A stretch of 64,000 nt of DNA, from contig OY744544.1 in assembly GCA_963556195.1 (NCBI GenBank), positions 43,480,984-43,544,983 on the forward strand, written 5' to 3'. The notes beneath the pieces are model-generated. The model saw only the letters and a list, made by a program, of their open reading frames with translations, was not told where the DNA came from and searched no databases. A program made the translations under genes and the position numbers. This document shows, one piece after another, positions 44,966 through 56,609 of this stretch. Numbering within the stretch: the first letter of the stretch is position 1; the number at the start of each line of letters is the position of its first letter. The stretch is from Sepiola atlantica. Lineage: Eukaryota > Mollusca > Cephalopoda > Sepiida > Sepiolidae.

Positions 44966-45392
44966 TGCTTTCATCTTAGATGTTATTCTTACAACGTTTT
45001 GGCAGAAGTAACCTCCGACTTACTTCAGGTCCATCTTGTCAAACTCGGGAATCTGTATGTAATTTCAAACCGAACCTTTTATTTAATGAATGGAAGTAGA
45101 TTGCTCTCGTTCCGTCAGTAGAAGTCTTAAGTAACAATCAGTTCTAAGTGATAGTCTTCTGGAGGTTGAAGGTTCAATCCTCAGTATCAGAGATAATAAC
45201 AATATAATTAGGAATTACTTAAGACTTCTACCTGTTCTGACGAAACAGAGGATTGTGAATTAAATAAAGGGTTTGGTTCAAAATTCTGTACAGATTCCTG
45301 AGTTCGACAAGATGCACCTGAAGATCGGAGGTTACATCAACCAAAAAGTTGTTTCATAATAACATCTAAGACGGGAACAGTAGTCCGAATAA
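44955..45392. mobile_element. Foldback element within the mariner
   Basis: Arms of about 175-185 bp. Left: GGACTACTGCTTTCATCTTAG ... AGAAGTCTTAAGTAA; right is the reverse complement from TTACTTAAGACTTCTACC to CAGTAGTCC. Spacer about 75 bp. Confidence 0.8.
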
Positions 45393-45711
45393 CCCAAATA
45401 CAGGGAAAATATGTATTAAAGAATGAAAAATCAAGCAAAACATTTTTTCATGGGTGAAATGCGAGTAGTTTTATTACAAAATTCCCTATATTTATTGAAT
45501 GACCCTCATATTTATTAGGGGGCTAAAAACAGGAATGTACCTAAAAAAAAATCATTGGAAAGTTAAAATGTTGAGAAGAAAAAAAATACATGAATAACAA
45601 ATTATTTAAATATTTAAGAGCAACAGAAAGCTGTTCTTATAAGAATTGAATTATGAAAAAAACATCTTTAGACTAAACAATTATTTCAAAATCTCTTGAA
45701 ATTTAACAATA

Positions 45712-45716
45712 TAATA

Positions 45717-45749
<33 letters not shown>
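45712..45749. repeat. (AAT)n microsatellite
   Basis: Twelve or so AAT triplets. Confidence 0.95.
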
Positions 45750-45750
<1 letters not shown>

Positions 45751-45869
45751 CTATATAATGAAAACAGGATGTAACATTAATATATAAAAGCTTACGAACA
45801 AAAATGTGTTAATCAAAATTCACAATCCATATTTTGTTGCTACTTTTGTTTTGTTTTTTTTTTGTTATT

Positions 45870-46155
45870 TTTAGATGCGTCCAAGCTTTGTCTACCGGTA
45901 ATCTGTCCCGCTTAAATTTGGATAACATTTTTAATAGTTTGCAATGTACTGCATCAGTTTTAGATAGAATTTTCGTCGGTCTGTTATGCCTAGTTAGAAA
46001 TAGAATTTTCGTCAGTCTATACAGTCAAGCTTAAGCTTGAAATAGCATTTTCGTTGGTCTGTCATACCCAGGTTTGAAATAGGATTTTCAGCGCTAAAAT
46101 GCACGGATTGAATGGACACATCTTAAGAATATCTGTTTTTGTTATTCTAGCAGGA
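45870..46155 (+). repeat. Interspersed repeat with variable tandem core, copy 1
   Basis: Internal degenerate units of about 45-50 bp (TTGAAATAGCATTTTCGTTGG, then TCTGTCATACC) end in a constant 3' block, GGATTGAATGGACACATCTT then AAGAATATCTG. The same block follows different unit numbers at 48.1 and 61.6 kb. Confidence 0.75.
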
Positions 46156-46234
46156 ACACAGGGATTTAAGAGAAAAGATACTTTATTACGTTCAGGCACC
46201 ACCAACGACAAGGCGAAAATAGTATTTATGAGTA

Positions 46235-46354
46235 AAAAAACATAAGGATAGCATATAGGTAATATAAAAACATAAGGGTAGCATATAGGTAATATAAAAA
46301 CATAAGGGTAGCATATAGGTAATATAAAAACATAAGGGTAGCATATAGGTAATA
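46235..46354. repeat. 30-bp minisatellite, four copies
   Basis: Unit AAAAACATAAGGGTAGC plus ATATAGGTAATAT. The first copy has one substitution. Confidence 0.95.
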
Positions 46355-46557
46355 TTACAGGGATGCCAAATGTACATACTAAGAGTTAGATACATACGAG
46401 CTTCAAGAAGATCAAAGATTGGGTTTCATACCTACTTTTATATATATTGAAAAAATAAAATAAAATTTTAAAAAAATAATAGAAATGCAATAACAGAAAA
46501 AAATGGTTTCTTAAAATAATTTGCATATAAATGAATGTTTTAAAGAAGTATATAAAA

Positions 46558-46862
46558 GTAAGTAAAGTTGTTGACCGTAGTTGAGGTCAACCCAAAGGCT
46601 CCCTTTTTATTAGCAACTACACTAAGATGCAGGGGAAGGCGCCACACCTTTCCCAGGATTACTCCATTTACCCGTGACTCTCAGGATGAAACACGGATAA
46701 CCCCGCTTATAAACGCTTATAATCCCGAGCGTTCAGTAAAGGGGTATCAAATACAATATTTTAAGTCTTAGGTATGAATCGACCGAAGATTGAACCTTGG
46801 TTTCCTAGTCCATTAATAAGCACTTTAACCATTGTGCCAAATCGGTCGGTCGAGGGAGTATA
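46558..46862 (-). mobile_element. tRNA-derived SINE, minus strand
   Basis: In reverse the head reads TTTGGCACAATGGTTAAAG (box A) and GGTTCAATCTTCGG (box B), followed by the family body and GTAGTTGCTAATAAAAAGG. It is about 300 bp and the most complete of the four. Confidence 0.85.
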
Positions 46863-47865
46863 CACAGCACCGGATTTACGGATATGACCGAGTATGGGTT
46901 GAAGATCAGGTTTCAAGATTAGAGAAAGCTTCAAGGACGTCTTGTCTTAGTGCTAAAAAATAGTTATAGGCACAAGAACAGAGGCGATTTGGTTATTTTC
47001 AGTTTTAATAGGCTTCTTTTAACTAATCTGAAATAGTTGAAAGTATTTGAGGTCCTCGTAGATAGAATTACAGTATAATGTAGGCCCTTTATTCTAGATA
47101 CATTTCTGTAGGATGTCAACTTTATTGATATTGAAGTTGCTAATGAAATAAATTGAATCAGTTCCAAAATATTGTTAGACACATTCGTGTGTGTTGGGGG
47201 GGGGTACATAATGAAGGGGCTTAAAATTCTATTGGCCCAAGGGCCTTCAAAAGTCTAAATCTTTTCCTGGTTCTATCCATTCAATTTGGCCTGGTAGAAT
47301 TTAGACATAGACTTAATATGCTACAACACTTAGGCTTTAGAAATATTTGTTCTTATCTATTCAGCAAAATCAAGTAACTTCAATTAGGCTCGCAAAGCTA
47401 AATGTGTTTTACACCCTTGCTGGCTTGTAGGACTTTTAACTCACTTGGTATATTCTTTACACTTCATTCTTTACACTTCATAACAATATTTTTAAAAGAT
47501 AAAATGGAATACCGAAGTTGAAACTAAATCTTTTTTATGTAACTTCCCCTTGAATCCGTGTAAAATTCCCAGTAAAAATGGGGAAGGGGGTAATCTCTGA
47601 TTGTAATTCAGCATGCATCATATTTCAAAGCAATAAATAATCACAATCCTATTTCAAGTTTAGATGGCTATACACACCGGGTTCTAAAATAGCTAGCCAT
47701 TTTGTTATGTGTTTTCTTTTAATGGATTGCTTCTCAACATAACTTGAATATTTTATTTTTAAGGATGCAATGCATTATCAAAAATGTAGCATTTAACAAT
47801 AAGAAATTTAAATTTTATTATCAACAAGCTATTTTTTATCATTCATATTCAAACATGGGTCCTCA
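46863..47865. other. Anonymous DNA
   Basis: A G tract lies near 47194. No domain or repeat is recognised. Confidence 0.35.
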
Positions 47866-48190
47866 TTGGTCAGTTAGTTGGTCAGTCTATCGCGATTTAG
47901 TTTGAAAAAGTAATTTCATCTTTAAATGAGCAGATTAAATGGATGCATCTTATTTTAGCTACTTCAAACTATAAGAGTCAGTGCTACGCTTAAGTTTGAA
48001 ATTGCATTTTCTTTAGTCTGCCATATTTAAGTTAGAAATGTAATTTCTTTAGTCTGCCATATTTAAGTTTGAAATATAATTTCTTTAGTCTGCCGTATTA
48101 AAGCTTGAAATGGCATTTTTATTGCTAGATGTGCAAATTGAATGGACGAAGCTTAAGAATACCCGTTCTTGTTACTTAGCTGCAGTCATC
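47866..48190 (+). repeat. Interspersed repeat with variable tandem core, copy 2
   Basis: Three to four units of CATATTTAAGTTTGAAAT with TTTCTTTAGTCTGC, then the constant block AAATTGAATGGACGAAGCTT. Confidence 0.75.
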
Positions 48191-48289
48191 CCAGTTATAT
48201 ACTGAGAACCTCATGACTCCTATTCAATTTACAGGGGCAGATAATTCTTGTTCTACAGTTCATTTATATCATCAGTTAGAACATTGACC

Positions 48290-48720
48290 ACCTGAAAACC
48301 GTTCAGAGACGTAAAACCAGGTGAATACCCTCTATCAGGCACATGCAATACTCTGAACATCTGGGCTTGAATTCATTGAAGCTCCGACGTCCAGCAACTG
48401 ACTGTGTAAACAGCCACAAAATTATTAACCGTCTCGCCAACAACAACATCCCTGAGCACATCTTTGATCACCATATGTGTCTAACACACATGGACATGTC
48501 TACAAAGGCAGAAAACAGCACAGCTCCTTTGACTTTTGAAAACATTTTTTCACGCTCAGAATTACTGAAGCATAGAAAAAACTGCCTGCATCAATTGTTG
48601 GCTGCCGAGACACTGTATCCTTTAAACCCCTCATACTTTCATGAAATTCGCCAAAACTACACCTGTTGTCCTCCTCCATACACATGCACACATGCAATTT
48701 TGATGCAGTTGTAGTGCACC
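48290..48720 (+). mobile_element. LINE ORF2 C-terminal fragment
   Basis: A 123-codon frame starts EHLGLNSLKLRRPATDCVN, then HKIINRLANNNIPEHIF, the C-terminal thumb-side pattern of CR1/Jockey-type ORF2, and ends at TAG 48712. The upstream VQRRKTR-like text is shifted. 5' truncated. Confidence 0.6.
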
Positions 48721-50905
48721 TGAGCATTGTACACAGTTATTTCATTCACATCAACATTCGAAACATAAACCATCAAGATGAAATTAAGTAAACATGGAAC
48801 AAGAATGATCGCATCCTAATGTTGGATATTGAACGGGTAGATCATCCAGTATCTAATTTAGTTAGTTGAGAATAACAGAAAATGGGACAGCCTAGGGGTT
48901 AGCAGAGTACAACTTGCTGGACCTAGATTGAAAATTACTTAGGCTGTGGGAATGTATTAAAAACAGATATGACATCAACATGGGATTCCATTCTATGAAT
49001 TGAATAAGAGGTGTGGTTTGAGGATCCAAACTTCAAGAAGTTCCTGAAAATGGTCCAAGTCTACAGCAGCTGAAATGTTGTGCAATTTTAATAGTTCAAA
49101 ACTGGCACAAAGTTTATTGTGTACGAATAGGAAAATAATTCTTGGTCTAAATTATGACAAAAACATGTACACTATTTTAAATTAAATTATTTTGATTATT
49201 TTTTTATTAGATTTTATAAACCCAATAAAAAATCGTGCTCTATTATGAAAAAGACACATCTCATATTTAAAAAAAAATTAGTTATAAGAAATAATGTAAA
49301 AAGATTGTTGTCGGAAATGAGACTCAAGTTTTGAACCACTTATAACAAAATCACCAGCTGTGGAACTGATTGAGATATGTTTGTTATTCATCCGGTGAAA
49401 TAATAATGAATGTGTGATCAATTAAAAGGCATCGGCAAATTTCTTAATTCAATCACTCACAGCAGAATACATATTTCTTTCTTTGTCCTATTTCATTCAA
49501 TATTTATCATAATTTTCATATTACAAAACGCTTGATCTACATTATGACTTTTTTGTACTAACTTTTAAAAGTGAAATCAGAATTAAAAACCATTTTAACC
49601 ATTGAATCTGCTCATTTCTTTCCGAAAGAATGATCAAAATGCACAACTTATTGTGTTTCAAAATTCAAGCATCTATTATTATTATACGAAAGCTGAGTTA
49701 ATTCACGTTTCTTTCCCTAAGGCTTTTTTCCTAAATATTTTAATGACACAAAATACATGCTAAAATATATTTTAGTTCTGGGATTGAACTATGTTTGAAA
49801 AAAAATCTGTTTTAATTATTCTAATTAGTCGTAATTTATAATTAACTGAACAAGTCACCCATCTCTCTCCTAACAATCCATGTATTACCCTCACCCCCTC
49901 TTACTATGTTGATTCAACCACTCTCTAATATTTCTTAATCTCTCTATGAGCATTTAGAGTAAGAGTGACTCTCTTTCCAGTTAATTTACATAGTGTGTAC
50001 AAACACACTGTAACCACCTTTAAATTAGATAGCAAAATAATAGGTCACTTTTTTATCCTTACGGATAATATAGAAGTAAAGTGACTTTTTATTTTTAGTC
50101 ATGCAAGAAGAATTTCTTTACAGCTATATCACAGTTTATAAATTTTTGAATAAAATCAAAGTGGAACAAATAGTGGTAATGGTTGTGACCCAAACGGTCA
50201 TCGGTAGTTTAGTATTTTTATAAAAATGGGTCGGCATTTTGCCACCCCAGGTTTTTTAAATTTTTAATTGAGGACACAAGACTGAATAATAATGATGAAA
50301 ATGATTCTTCTTCTAAAAGATTCCCAAGCAGTTATATGTGAGTTGTATGTTTGTAAAGAATACCAGAAATCTGAAGCTGCTTAAAGTTGTTGCATCAAAT
50401 ATGAATAAATCGTCTCAGGGGGAGATAACTCTCTTATAAGTTACATGAAAAAAAAAAAAACCCAAAAAAAACAGTCCCCCAAATTCTAGAAAATGTATAA
50501 CAGAAAGATTTAAGACAATGTCACAAAGATAACAACTGAATAAATAACAAAATTGACTAATTTACATACAATCTATTTAGTCACTACACTACTAAGCAAA
50601 TTTTAATCATACTATGCAGGACTAATTTAAATACTAATAATCGGAAACTAATGAAGGTTTAAACCAGACATGGACAACCGTTTTCAGATGAGCAGACATT
50701 TTGGCCAACATATGAAATGATGAAATAATTTTCATGATTCAATTTTGAAATTATTTTCTTTAAAAGAACATTAAAGATTGCAATTTTCCAAATCTTATTT
50801 CAATTTCACATAACCCACATTTGTCAATAAAAAATATCGAAAATATCAATTTTACTCGGGGGTGGGGTGAATAAATTTTGTATTTTTTCCAGTAGTTCAT
50901 TATGT
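48721..50905. other. Anonymous AT-rich DNA
   Basis: It includes a GGGAGATAACT motif near 50419 and an A run near 50448-50470. No coding domain recognised. Confidence 0.35.
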
Positions 50906-50910
50906 TTTGA

Positions 50911-51246
50911 TCTAACATATACATTTATCTTGTAAGATTTTAAAAGTTGGACCTAAATAGCACTTATGATGAAAAAGTAAACTTTGATTCTGAATAGCCA
51001 ATCTTTATTTGTTAGTGTTGTATCATATTATTGGCACTATAATAACATACTTCATTACAATTTATTATAAAAATATGTAGTCCCACCCAGACAACTGGTA
51101 AAATGGAAACATTTTTCAATTATGACCGAAAAATAAAAATCGGCAAAGAGAATAACTCATATATTTCTTTTCTTGTGTATGTACAAAGAAATAAAAACTA
51201 AAATAATTTCACTGCATCCCGGGCAGCGCCAGGTAAGTATAGCTAG
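50911..51246 (+). mobile_element. Helitron-like repeat
   Basis: It starts TCTAACATATAC after A, and ends CATCCCGGGCAGCGCCAGG ... AGCTAG before T. It aligns with 12820-13214 through AAAAGTTGGACCTAAATAGC. The hairpin before CTAG is recognisable. Confidence 0.55.
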
Positions 51247-51839
51247 TATTACATAAATTAATATCTTTAGAGTTCATATGGAAATAAAATAGTTTAATAT
51301 CATATTTTAATTCAATTTTCACTATAATGGCCCCAAAGACATCAGCTGAAAATATATCTGGTCAAAATGTCTTAGATTATTTTTTTTTAGATGCAGGTCG
51401 CATGAGAAAGCAATCCTCATCAATAAGAAAGATTTAAGATCATTTTTCGTTAAAGATACAGCAACAATTTTCACTATGGAAGGCCATACATGTAGAAGTA
51501 GGGAATTTTTTTTTTCTTTAACAAAGATCTTTTCTATCTTAAAAAAAAAAGAAATGAAGACTTGTTATCATGTATATCAGTGTTATTAACACACTGTTGT
51601 AGTTATACATTATGGAATAATTAAAATTTTAAAAAGTAAATGCTTAAAAAAATTATTATTTGTATATCGAGAAAAAAATTATTATTTGTATATCGAAAAT
51701 AACATTTAAAATTTTCATAATCCATGAATCAAAATTGTGTTTAAACTATTTTATTTAAATTACAGTTGACAATCTCACAAATGATAATTTCATTTTTAAC
51801 TTTTTAATTGGAAAGTAAAATTAAGATAAAAATACGAAT

Positions 51840-52300
51840 TTAACTAAAAATGGCACAAGTGGCTAAATAGAAAAAATGGCACATGAGAAAGTATAGATGA
51901 AAATCTCACAATGAGTTTATCAAAATCTAGGATACAATACATAAAGAGAAAACATTAAAAGGTTTCTTAAATTAAAAAGAAAAGTATATCTACATTAAAA
52001 GTAAAAGATTAAAACCTCAACTCTAATCCTAATTTTTTCTAAATTCAGCTGGAGGTTTATTTATTATGTGTGCCCCTTAGTTATACAGCCAACAACTAGT
52101 AATATATAATAACACATACACAACTAAAACTAGTCAAGTTATAATCATGTCTGGAGGTGCATAATTGGGGTCGCCTGAGAAAAGGTTGGGAACGTTGCTC
52201 TATGTTCTTTCTTTGTGTCATTTTTCCTATTTATCCACTTTCCACTTGTGCCATTATTACTACGAACCTAAAAAATACATAAGAATTTACATAAAAATAT
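51840..52300. repeat. Inverted pair of a short interspersed repeat
   Basis: AAATGGCACAAGTGGCTAAA at 51846 and its reverse (TTATCCACTTTCCACTTGTGCC) at 52229 share sequence with the interior of the hAT element at 7.8 kb (GGCACAGGTAAAATTGC). It may be a second degraded hAT copy. Confidence 0.5.
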
Positions 52301-52599
52301 TACGATTCATTTCTAATTTATTCATATACAAAAATTAAATTTTAAGAAAAAAATGAACAAAACCAACCAAACAAAATATTAATAAATGAGTAAACATTAC
52401 TATTGGCGAAATAAATTATTTTAAAGGAAATACAGTTAGGAAATTATTAAAAAAATTTTTTTTTAGTTCATCTACTCTAGTGTAATGTATTTGTGTTAAA
52501 AAAAGTAATGTTAAATAGCATAATATAGGCAATTAAAGTCACCGTAAATATTGGTCATAAGTAATGATACATCAGCTATGTTATTTCTGGTATTAGGGT

Positions 52600-53310
52600 A
52601 TTACTAGACCACCCGTGACCCGTTGGGTCAGTTTGTTATATTAGCTATGGAATTCATGTATGTGCGTGACACTTGTGGAGAAAACAAAAAAACTATTTGA
52701 TGAAATTAAATGTAATTGTTTAAAAAAGAATATAGATAGATTTCTATGCGTCGTTCTGTTTATTATAATTGTTTTTTTTTTAAATTATAGTTACTGAATT
52801 ATAAGTGGTTGGCCATACTTATAGGTAAATATGCACTGAACAGGTGAGAAAGGAAGGGGGTACAACCGGCTGTCTCGCGTACGTAACGAAAACAGAGGAA
52901 GTAGGAGTGGTGAAATCTGTGAGAGGAAAAGTGGGAGGTGGTTTCGTCACGGCCGCTATTGATATTAATAATGATTGTTGTTGTTTTGTTTGTTTGTTTT
53001 TGTTTTTTAAAAGGGTGGAGCTTTTTTGAAACTGCGACAGACTTTACAAAGTCCTGCCGTTGAATGTTTTTAGCCGTGGAGAAAACAAAAAAACTATTTG
53101 ATGAAATTAAATGTAATTGTTTTATATTTAAAGCGATATAAACATTTCCAGAATGAAAAATTTCATGCGTTCGTTAATAAAAGGAGTTCAATGGAATTGG
53201 AATAACAGATTGGAAGACGATGCTATTTACGCATGCGCAACCGGATGTTGAAAACCGGAAAGCTGAAAGCTGATTGCAAACATACAAGACCCATAGACTT
53301 TTAGTAGTAT
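52600..53310. repeat. Interspersed repeat with 47-bp direct repeats
   Basis: GTGGAGAAAACAAAAAAACT plus ATTTGATGAAATTAAATG occurs at 52673-52719 and again at about 53074-53120. The left end carries GTGACCCGTTGGGTCA, as at 2.3 kb. The right end is near CCATAGACTTTTAGTAG. Confidence 0.6.
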
Positions 53311-53490
53311 ATAGATTTAGGGTTTATGTTGCCAAAAGTAACGTTTACCTGATTATATTTTCTATTAGATATTATTTTTTAATGTAAATACGTCACAAAT
53401 GAGTAGATGAACCAAAATAAATTGTTTGGGGCTAATTTTCCAACTTTATTTACTTTAAAATAATTTATGTCACCAATAGTAACGTTTAGT

Positions 53491-53498
53491 AATAAATG
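53491..53498. repeat. Merlin target-site duplication, left
   Basis: AATAAATG, matched exactly at 54082-54089. Confidence 0.95.
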
Positions 53499-53647
53499 GG
53501 TGCTTCTTGCTTAAAAGTCCGAAAAAAAGATTTCTTTGTCTTTTAATGTTTAAGAGGTAAATAAGGGGCAGTAACTCTTAATTGTAATTTTGAGCCAGAC
53601 TTTATCGTTAATTTCTATCAAGCCTGATATTCTCTTCAACTGGAATC

Positions 53648-53830
53648 ATGGATTTGAAATTGTTCCAGTTTGAAGACGTACTATATTTTACTTCAGAAAA
53701 AGCAAAACAGATAGATTTTTTGCAAGCGCATGGACTTATTTCTGGAGAAGAGACCTGTAATTGTGGGCATAACATGCGACTTGTGCCATCACGAGTAAAA
53801 CACCCAAGTATAAACAAAATAAATGCGTAA
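53648..53830 (+). CDS. Truncated Merlin (ISXO2-like) transposase N-terminus
   Basis: Sixty codons from the ATG at 53648 to TAA: MDLKLFQFEDVLYF, SEKAKQIDFLQAHGLISG, ETCNCGHNMRLVPSRVKH. Merlin transposases begin with a similar region: a helix, GLI, and a Cys-rich zinc-ribbon start (here only CNCG remains). The IS1016-type catalytic domain is absent. Its place inside fresh Merlin ends supports the assignment. It is unlikely to be functional; it could act as a truncated DNA-binding fragment, which is speculation. Confidence 0.6.
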   Translation: MDLKLFQFEDVLYFTSEKAKQIDFLQAHGLISGEETCNCGHNMRLVPSRVKHPSINKINA

Positions 53831-53844
53831 ATTTTCAATAAAAT

Positions 53845-53964
53845 CTTAAATTTTCCATTTATGTATACTTTGTTGTTCATTTATTACTAATTAATTTTCA
53901 AAATCTTAAATTTTCCATTTACGTATACTTTGTTGTTCATTTATTACTAATTAATTGAATGTGG
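53845..53964. repeat. 60-bp tandem duplication inside Merlin
   Basis: Two adjacent copies of CTTAAATTTTCCATTTA followed by GTATACTTTGTTGTTC, differing by one base (ATG/ACG). Confidence 0.95.
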
Positions 53965-54559
53965 CAGTAAATTACGTTACATGTAATAACAACAGTTGAT
54001 AAGAGTTACTGCCCCTTATTTACCTCTTAAACATTAAAAGACAAAGAAATCTTTTTTTCGGACTTTTAAGCAAGAAGCACCAATAAATGCTATTTTGCTT
54101 GCAACATTAGGTAGCCATTCAGAAAGCTCCAGAGGCTGACGTTTGTCCATAATCGGTTTAAACCATTAAAATATTGTCGAAAATGTAAAGAGGCAGTAAA
54201 CGAGGGGAAATAGTTATAAATAGATGTATAAGTAAATATTATAGTAAAACAATAATTTTCTTTTTCTTTTATAAAAGATAAAAAGAAATCAATAATCTAA
54301 CTAAACAATATAACTGTTAAAATTGATAAATATCACGTGACACTTTATCACAGAAGGACAAACAGCAATGGAAAAAATTATCCCAACATGAAAGGGATTG
54401 GAAAGGATGAAATATTTCGACAGGTCACTCACTCAACAAACGTGGTCAACAAAAATAAAACCACCTCAAATAGGAATTATTTAAACAAATTTTGATTATT
54501 TCAATCGAATCATTCCATTACTCTTTTGCATTTATTAAAGGGAAGTAATCTTTTTTAGT

Positions 54560-55005
54560 TAAAGACACTTATTTTTAAAGATAATTATCATTTCAAATTG
54601 AAAACAATTATCATTTTAGAAAACAATTTCTTTTCAAAGACGATCATCATTTCCAATAAATAGATAATTGTTTCCAATCAAAAACAAAACAAGCAAAAAA
54701 CAATTATAATTTTCAAAAAATTATCATTTCTAATCAAAGACAATATCATTTTCAATTACAAATATCATTTTCAATAAATAAATGTTTCCAATCAAAAACA
54801 ATTATAATTTTCATAACACAATTACTATTTCTAATCAAAGACAATTATCATTTCCAAATGAAAACAATTATCATTTTCGATAAATATTATTTTCAAAGAT
54901 GATCATCATTTTCAATAAATAAATAATTGTATCCAATCAAAAACAATTATAATTTCTAATCAAAGACAATTATCATTTCCAATTGAAAACAATTATGGTG
55001 TTGGA
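54560..55005. repeat. Degenerate tandem array of CAATTATCATTT units
   Basis: Short units such as AAAACAATTATCATTTTC and TCCAATCAAAAACAATTATA recur with a loose ~160-bp higher-order spacing. Confidence 0.8.
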
Positions 55006-55293
55006 CAAGATTTCACCTGAGGAGGGTTGGAAAACAATTAAATACCATGGGGAAAACAATAAAGATGAAGACATTACCTAAAATTACTTTTAAGTCATTG
55101 TAATTCTTCAAATTTATTTTTCTAAATACAGTTTAATAACAGTAAAATAGAAAAAAGCAACCTCAGAGAAGAGACCTGTAGGATTCCCTTTCATGTTTGA
55201 TAACAATTATTATAAATAGTAGTAGTAGTAATAGATCACAAAATAACAAAAATATTGCAAAATACTAACAATTAATGTTTTTTTTTACATTTT

Positions 55294-55335
<42 letters not shown>

Positions 55336-55500
55336 ATAACAGGAGTGAATGTTGTTAGGAGAGGAGTTTGATCATTTAAAACATTCTTAATCAATAAACA
55401 TTGTTAATTTATCGCAACAGAAGAAAGAAAGAAAACGATTGACGTTTTTTTGCATTTTAAGAAAAAAAATTGGATGAAAATAAAAGAAAACAAGGCAGAC
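55006..55500. other. Anonymous DNA with (AAT)n at 55297-55333
   Basis: Only the AAT microsatellite stands out. Confidence 0.5.
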
Positions 55501-55509
55501 AAATACGAC

Positions 55510-55641
55510 CAGTGGTGTGCAGGTGGTGGGGGGATCATATTAAAACTATCTCCTATTCTTATATTTCTCAGTACAAGGACTTATACTTGAGTCTTTGGGG
55601 CATACAATCAAGGAGCATCACCAGACCTCTGCATGCCACTG
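55510..55641. mobile_element. Small hAT-like MITE
   Basis: Ends CAGTGGTGTGCAG and CTGCATGCCACTG are inverted repeats. The flanks AATACGAC and GATAAGAC match at six of eight positions. 132 bp, non-coding. Confidence 0.6.
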
Positions 55642-56138
55642 GATAAGACGCGTCACCCCACCCATCACCACTAAAAAGATTTTTAGGAAAAATTATTTGC
55701 AATACTATTGATTAAGTACCAAATTTTTAAATTAAAAAAGAAAGTGAGATCGAATTATTTGTTCAATTTTTAGCATGGGGATTCAGTTTGCTAAAGTTGT
55801 AATATATGTGAACAAAGGAACAAGCAACATTTATAATGAGGTTAGTCACGCTGCCCCTCCCCATAACCGTTTATTTACAATCAAACTATGATAAAAAAAA
55901 GCATCCTATTATTTTTGAAATCGTGAATATGCCAATAGTCGAAAACTCTTAGAATATTTGTGCATTTCGATAACAAATATTTTTGAAATATTTTTAGATT
56001 AACAGCTTCTATACTTTCATACTTTCAAATTCAAGAATATTTTTCGAAAGAACAAAATCTTTATTATTGTACAGACGCTATTTTCACAAACTTAAAGATT
56101 GATTCAGTTTAAATCATCCCTTGCTAACAAGATCTTGC

Positions 56139-56193
56139 AGCCTGCAGCGACAACATCGTAATATTTTTAATTATGATGTTGTCACTGCAGGCT
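56139..56193. repeat. 55-bp palindrome
   Basis: Arms of 24 nt (AGCCTGCAGCGACAACATCG and its reverse complement) with two mismatches and a short AT loop. Confidence 0.85.
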
Positions 56194-56403
56194 AAACTCT
56201 CAAGCCTTGGTTGTCCAATATAGGATAAGGGAAACTCTAAAATAACACCAGTTTTTCTCGGCCTATCTCGGCCTTGTTTCCAGTCATCCCGGACTTCTTG
56301 CAATTACACTCAAGCAATGCCGGTTCATGAGAGGTGCGGTTAGTGATTGCACAACTTTTGTTTCACTGTATACTTCCCACACAGACATCCTTACAGTGCG
56401 TAT

Positions 56404-56583
56404 CAGGGCCGGCGGGACAGTTATAAAAGTGTGTGTGGGGGGGGCTTCTCCTAAAAAGTGTGGGGGTCCGGTTAAACACATGCATATCAACTTCATTATT
56501 GATGACCATAAAGTGGGGGGCCCAAATGAAAAAGTGAGGGGACATGAGCCCCCCTCCTGCCCCCCCCCCGGTGCCGCCGTCCA
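56404..56583. mobile_element. 180-bp MITE
   Basis: It starts CAGGGCCGGCGGGACAG and ends GTGCCGCCGTCCA; GGCCGGCGGGAC and GGACGGCGGCAC are near inverted repeats. TGCGTAT flanks both sides (56397-56403, 56584-56590). G and C tracts make its composition unlike its surroundings. Confidence 0.7.
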
Positions 56584-56609
56584 TGCGTATGTTACATAAC
56601 AAGGGCCGT

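Larger units (their letters stand above)
43765..45508 (+). mobile_element. Mariner element with nested LINE and foldback
   Basis: The ends TGAGAGTCATTCAATAAATA and TATTTATTGAATGACCCTCA form an inverted repeat of about 20 bp and are flanked by TA on both sides (43763-43764 and 45509-45510), as expected for mariner. Inside are mariner transposase traces (44505-44960), an RTE-like LINE fragment (43900-44445) and a foldback (44955-45392). Confidence 0.75.
53499..54081 (+). mobile_element. Merlin DNA transposon, non-autonomous, very young
   Basis: Merlin elements are cut-and-paste transposons related to bacterial IS1016. This 583-bp copy has terminal inverted repeats of 82 bp (53499-53580 and 54000-54081) that are identical as far as I can read, starting GGTGCTTCTTGCTTAAAAG. 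The 8-bp target duplication AATAAATG is exact, as expected for Merlin. It keeps only the start of a transposase gene and a 60-bp tandem duplication. It must have been moved by a transposase made elsewhere in the genome. Confidence 0.88.
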
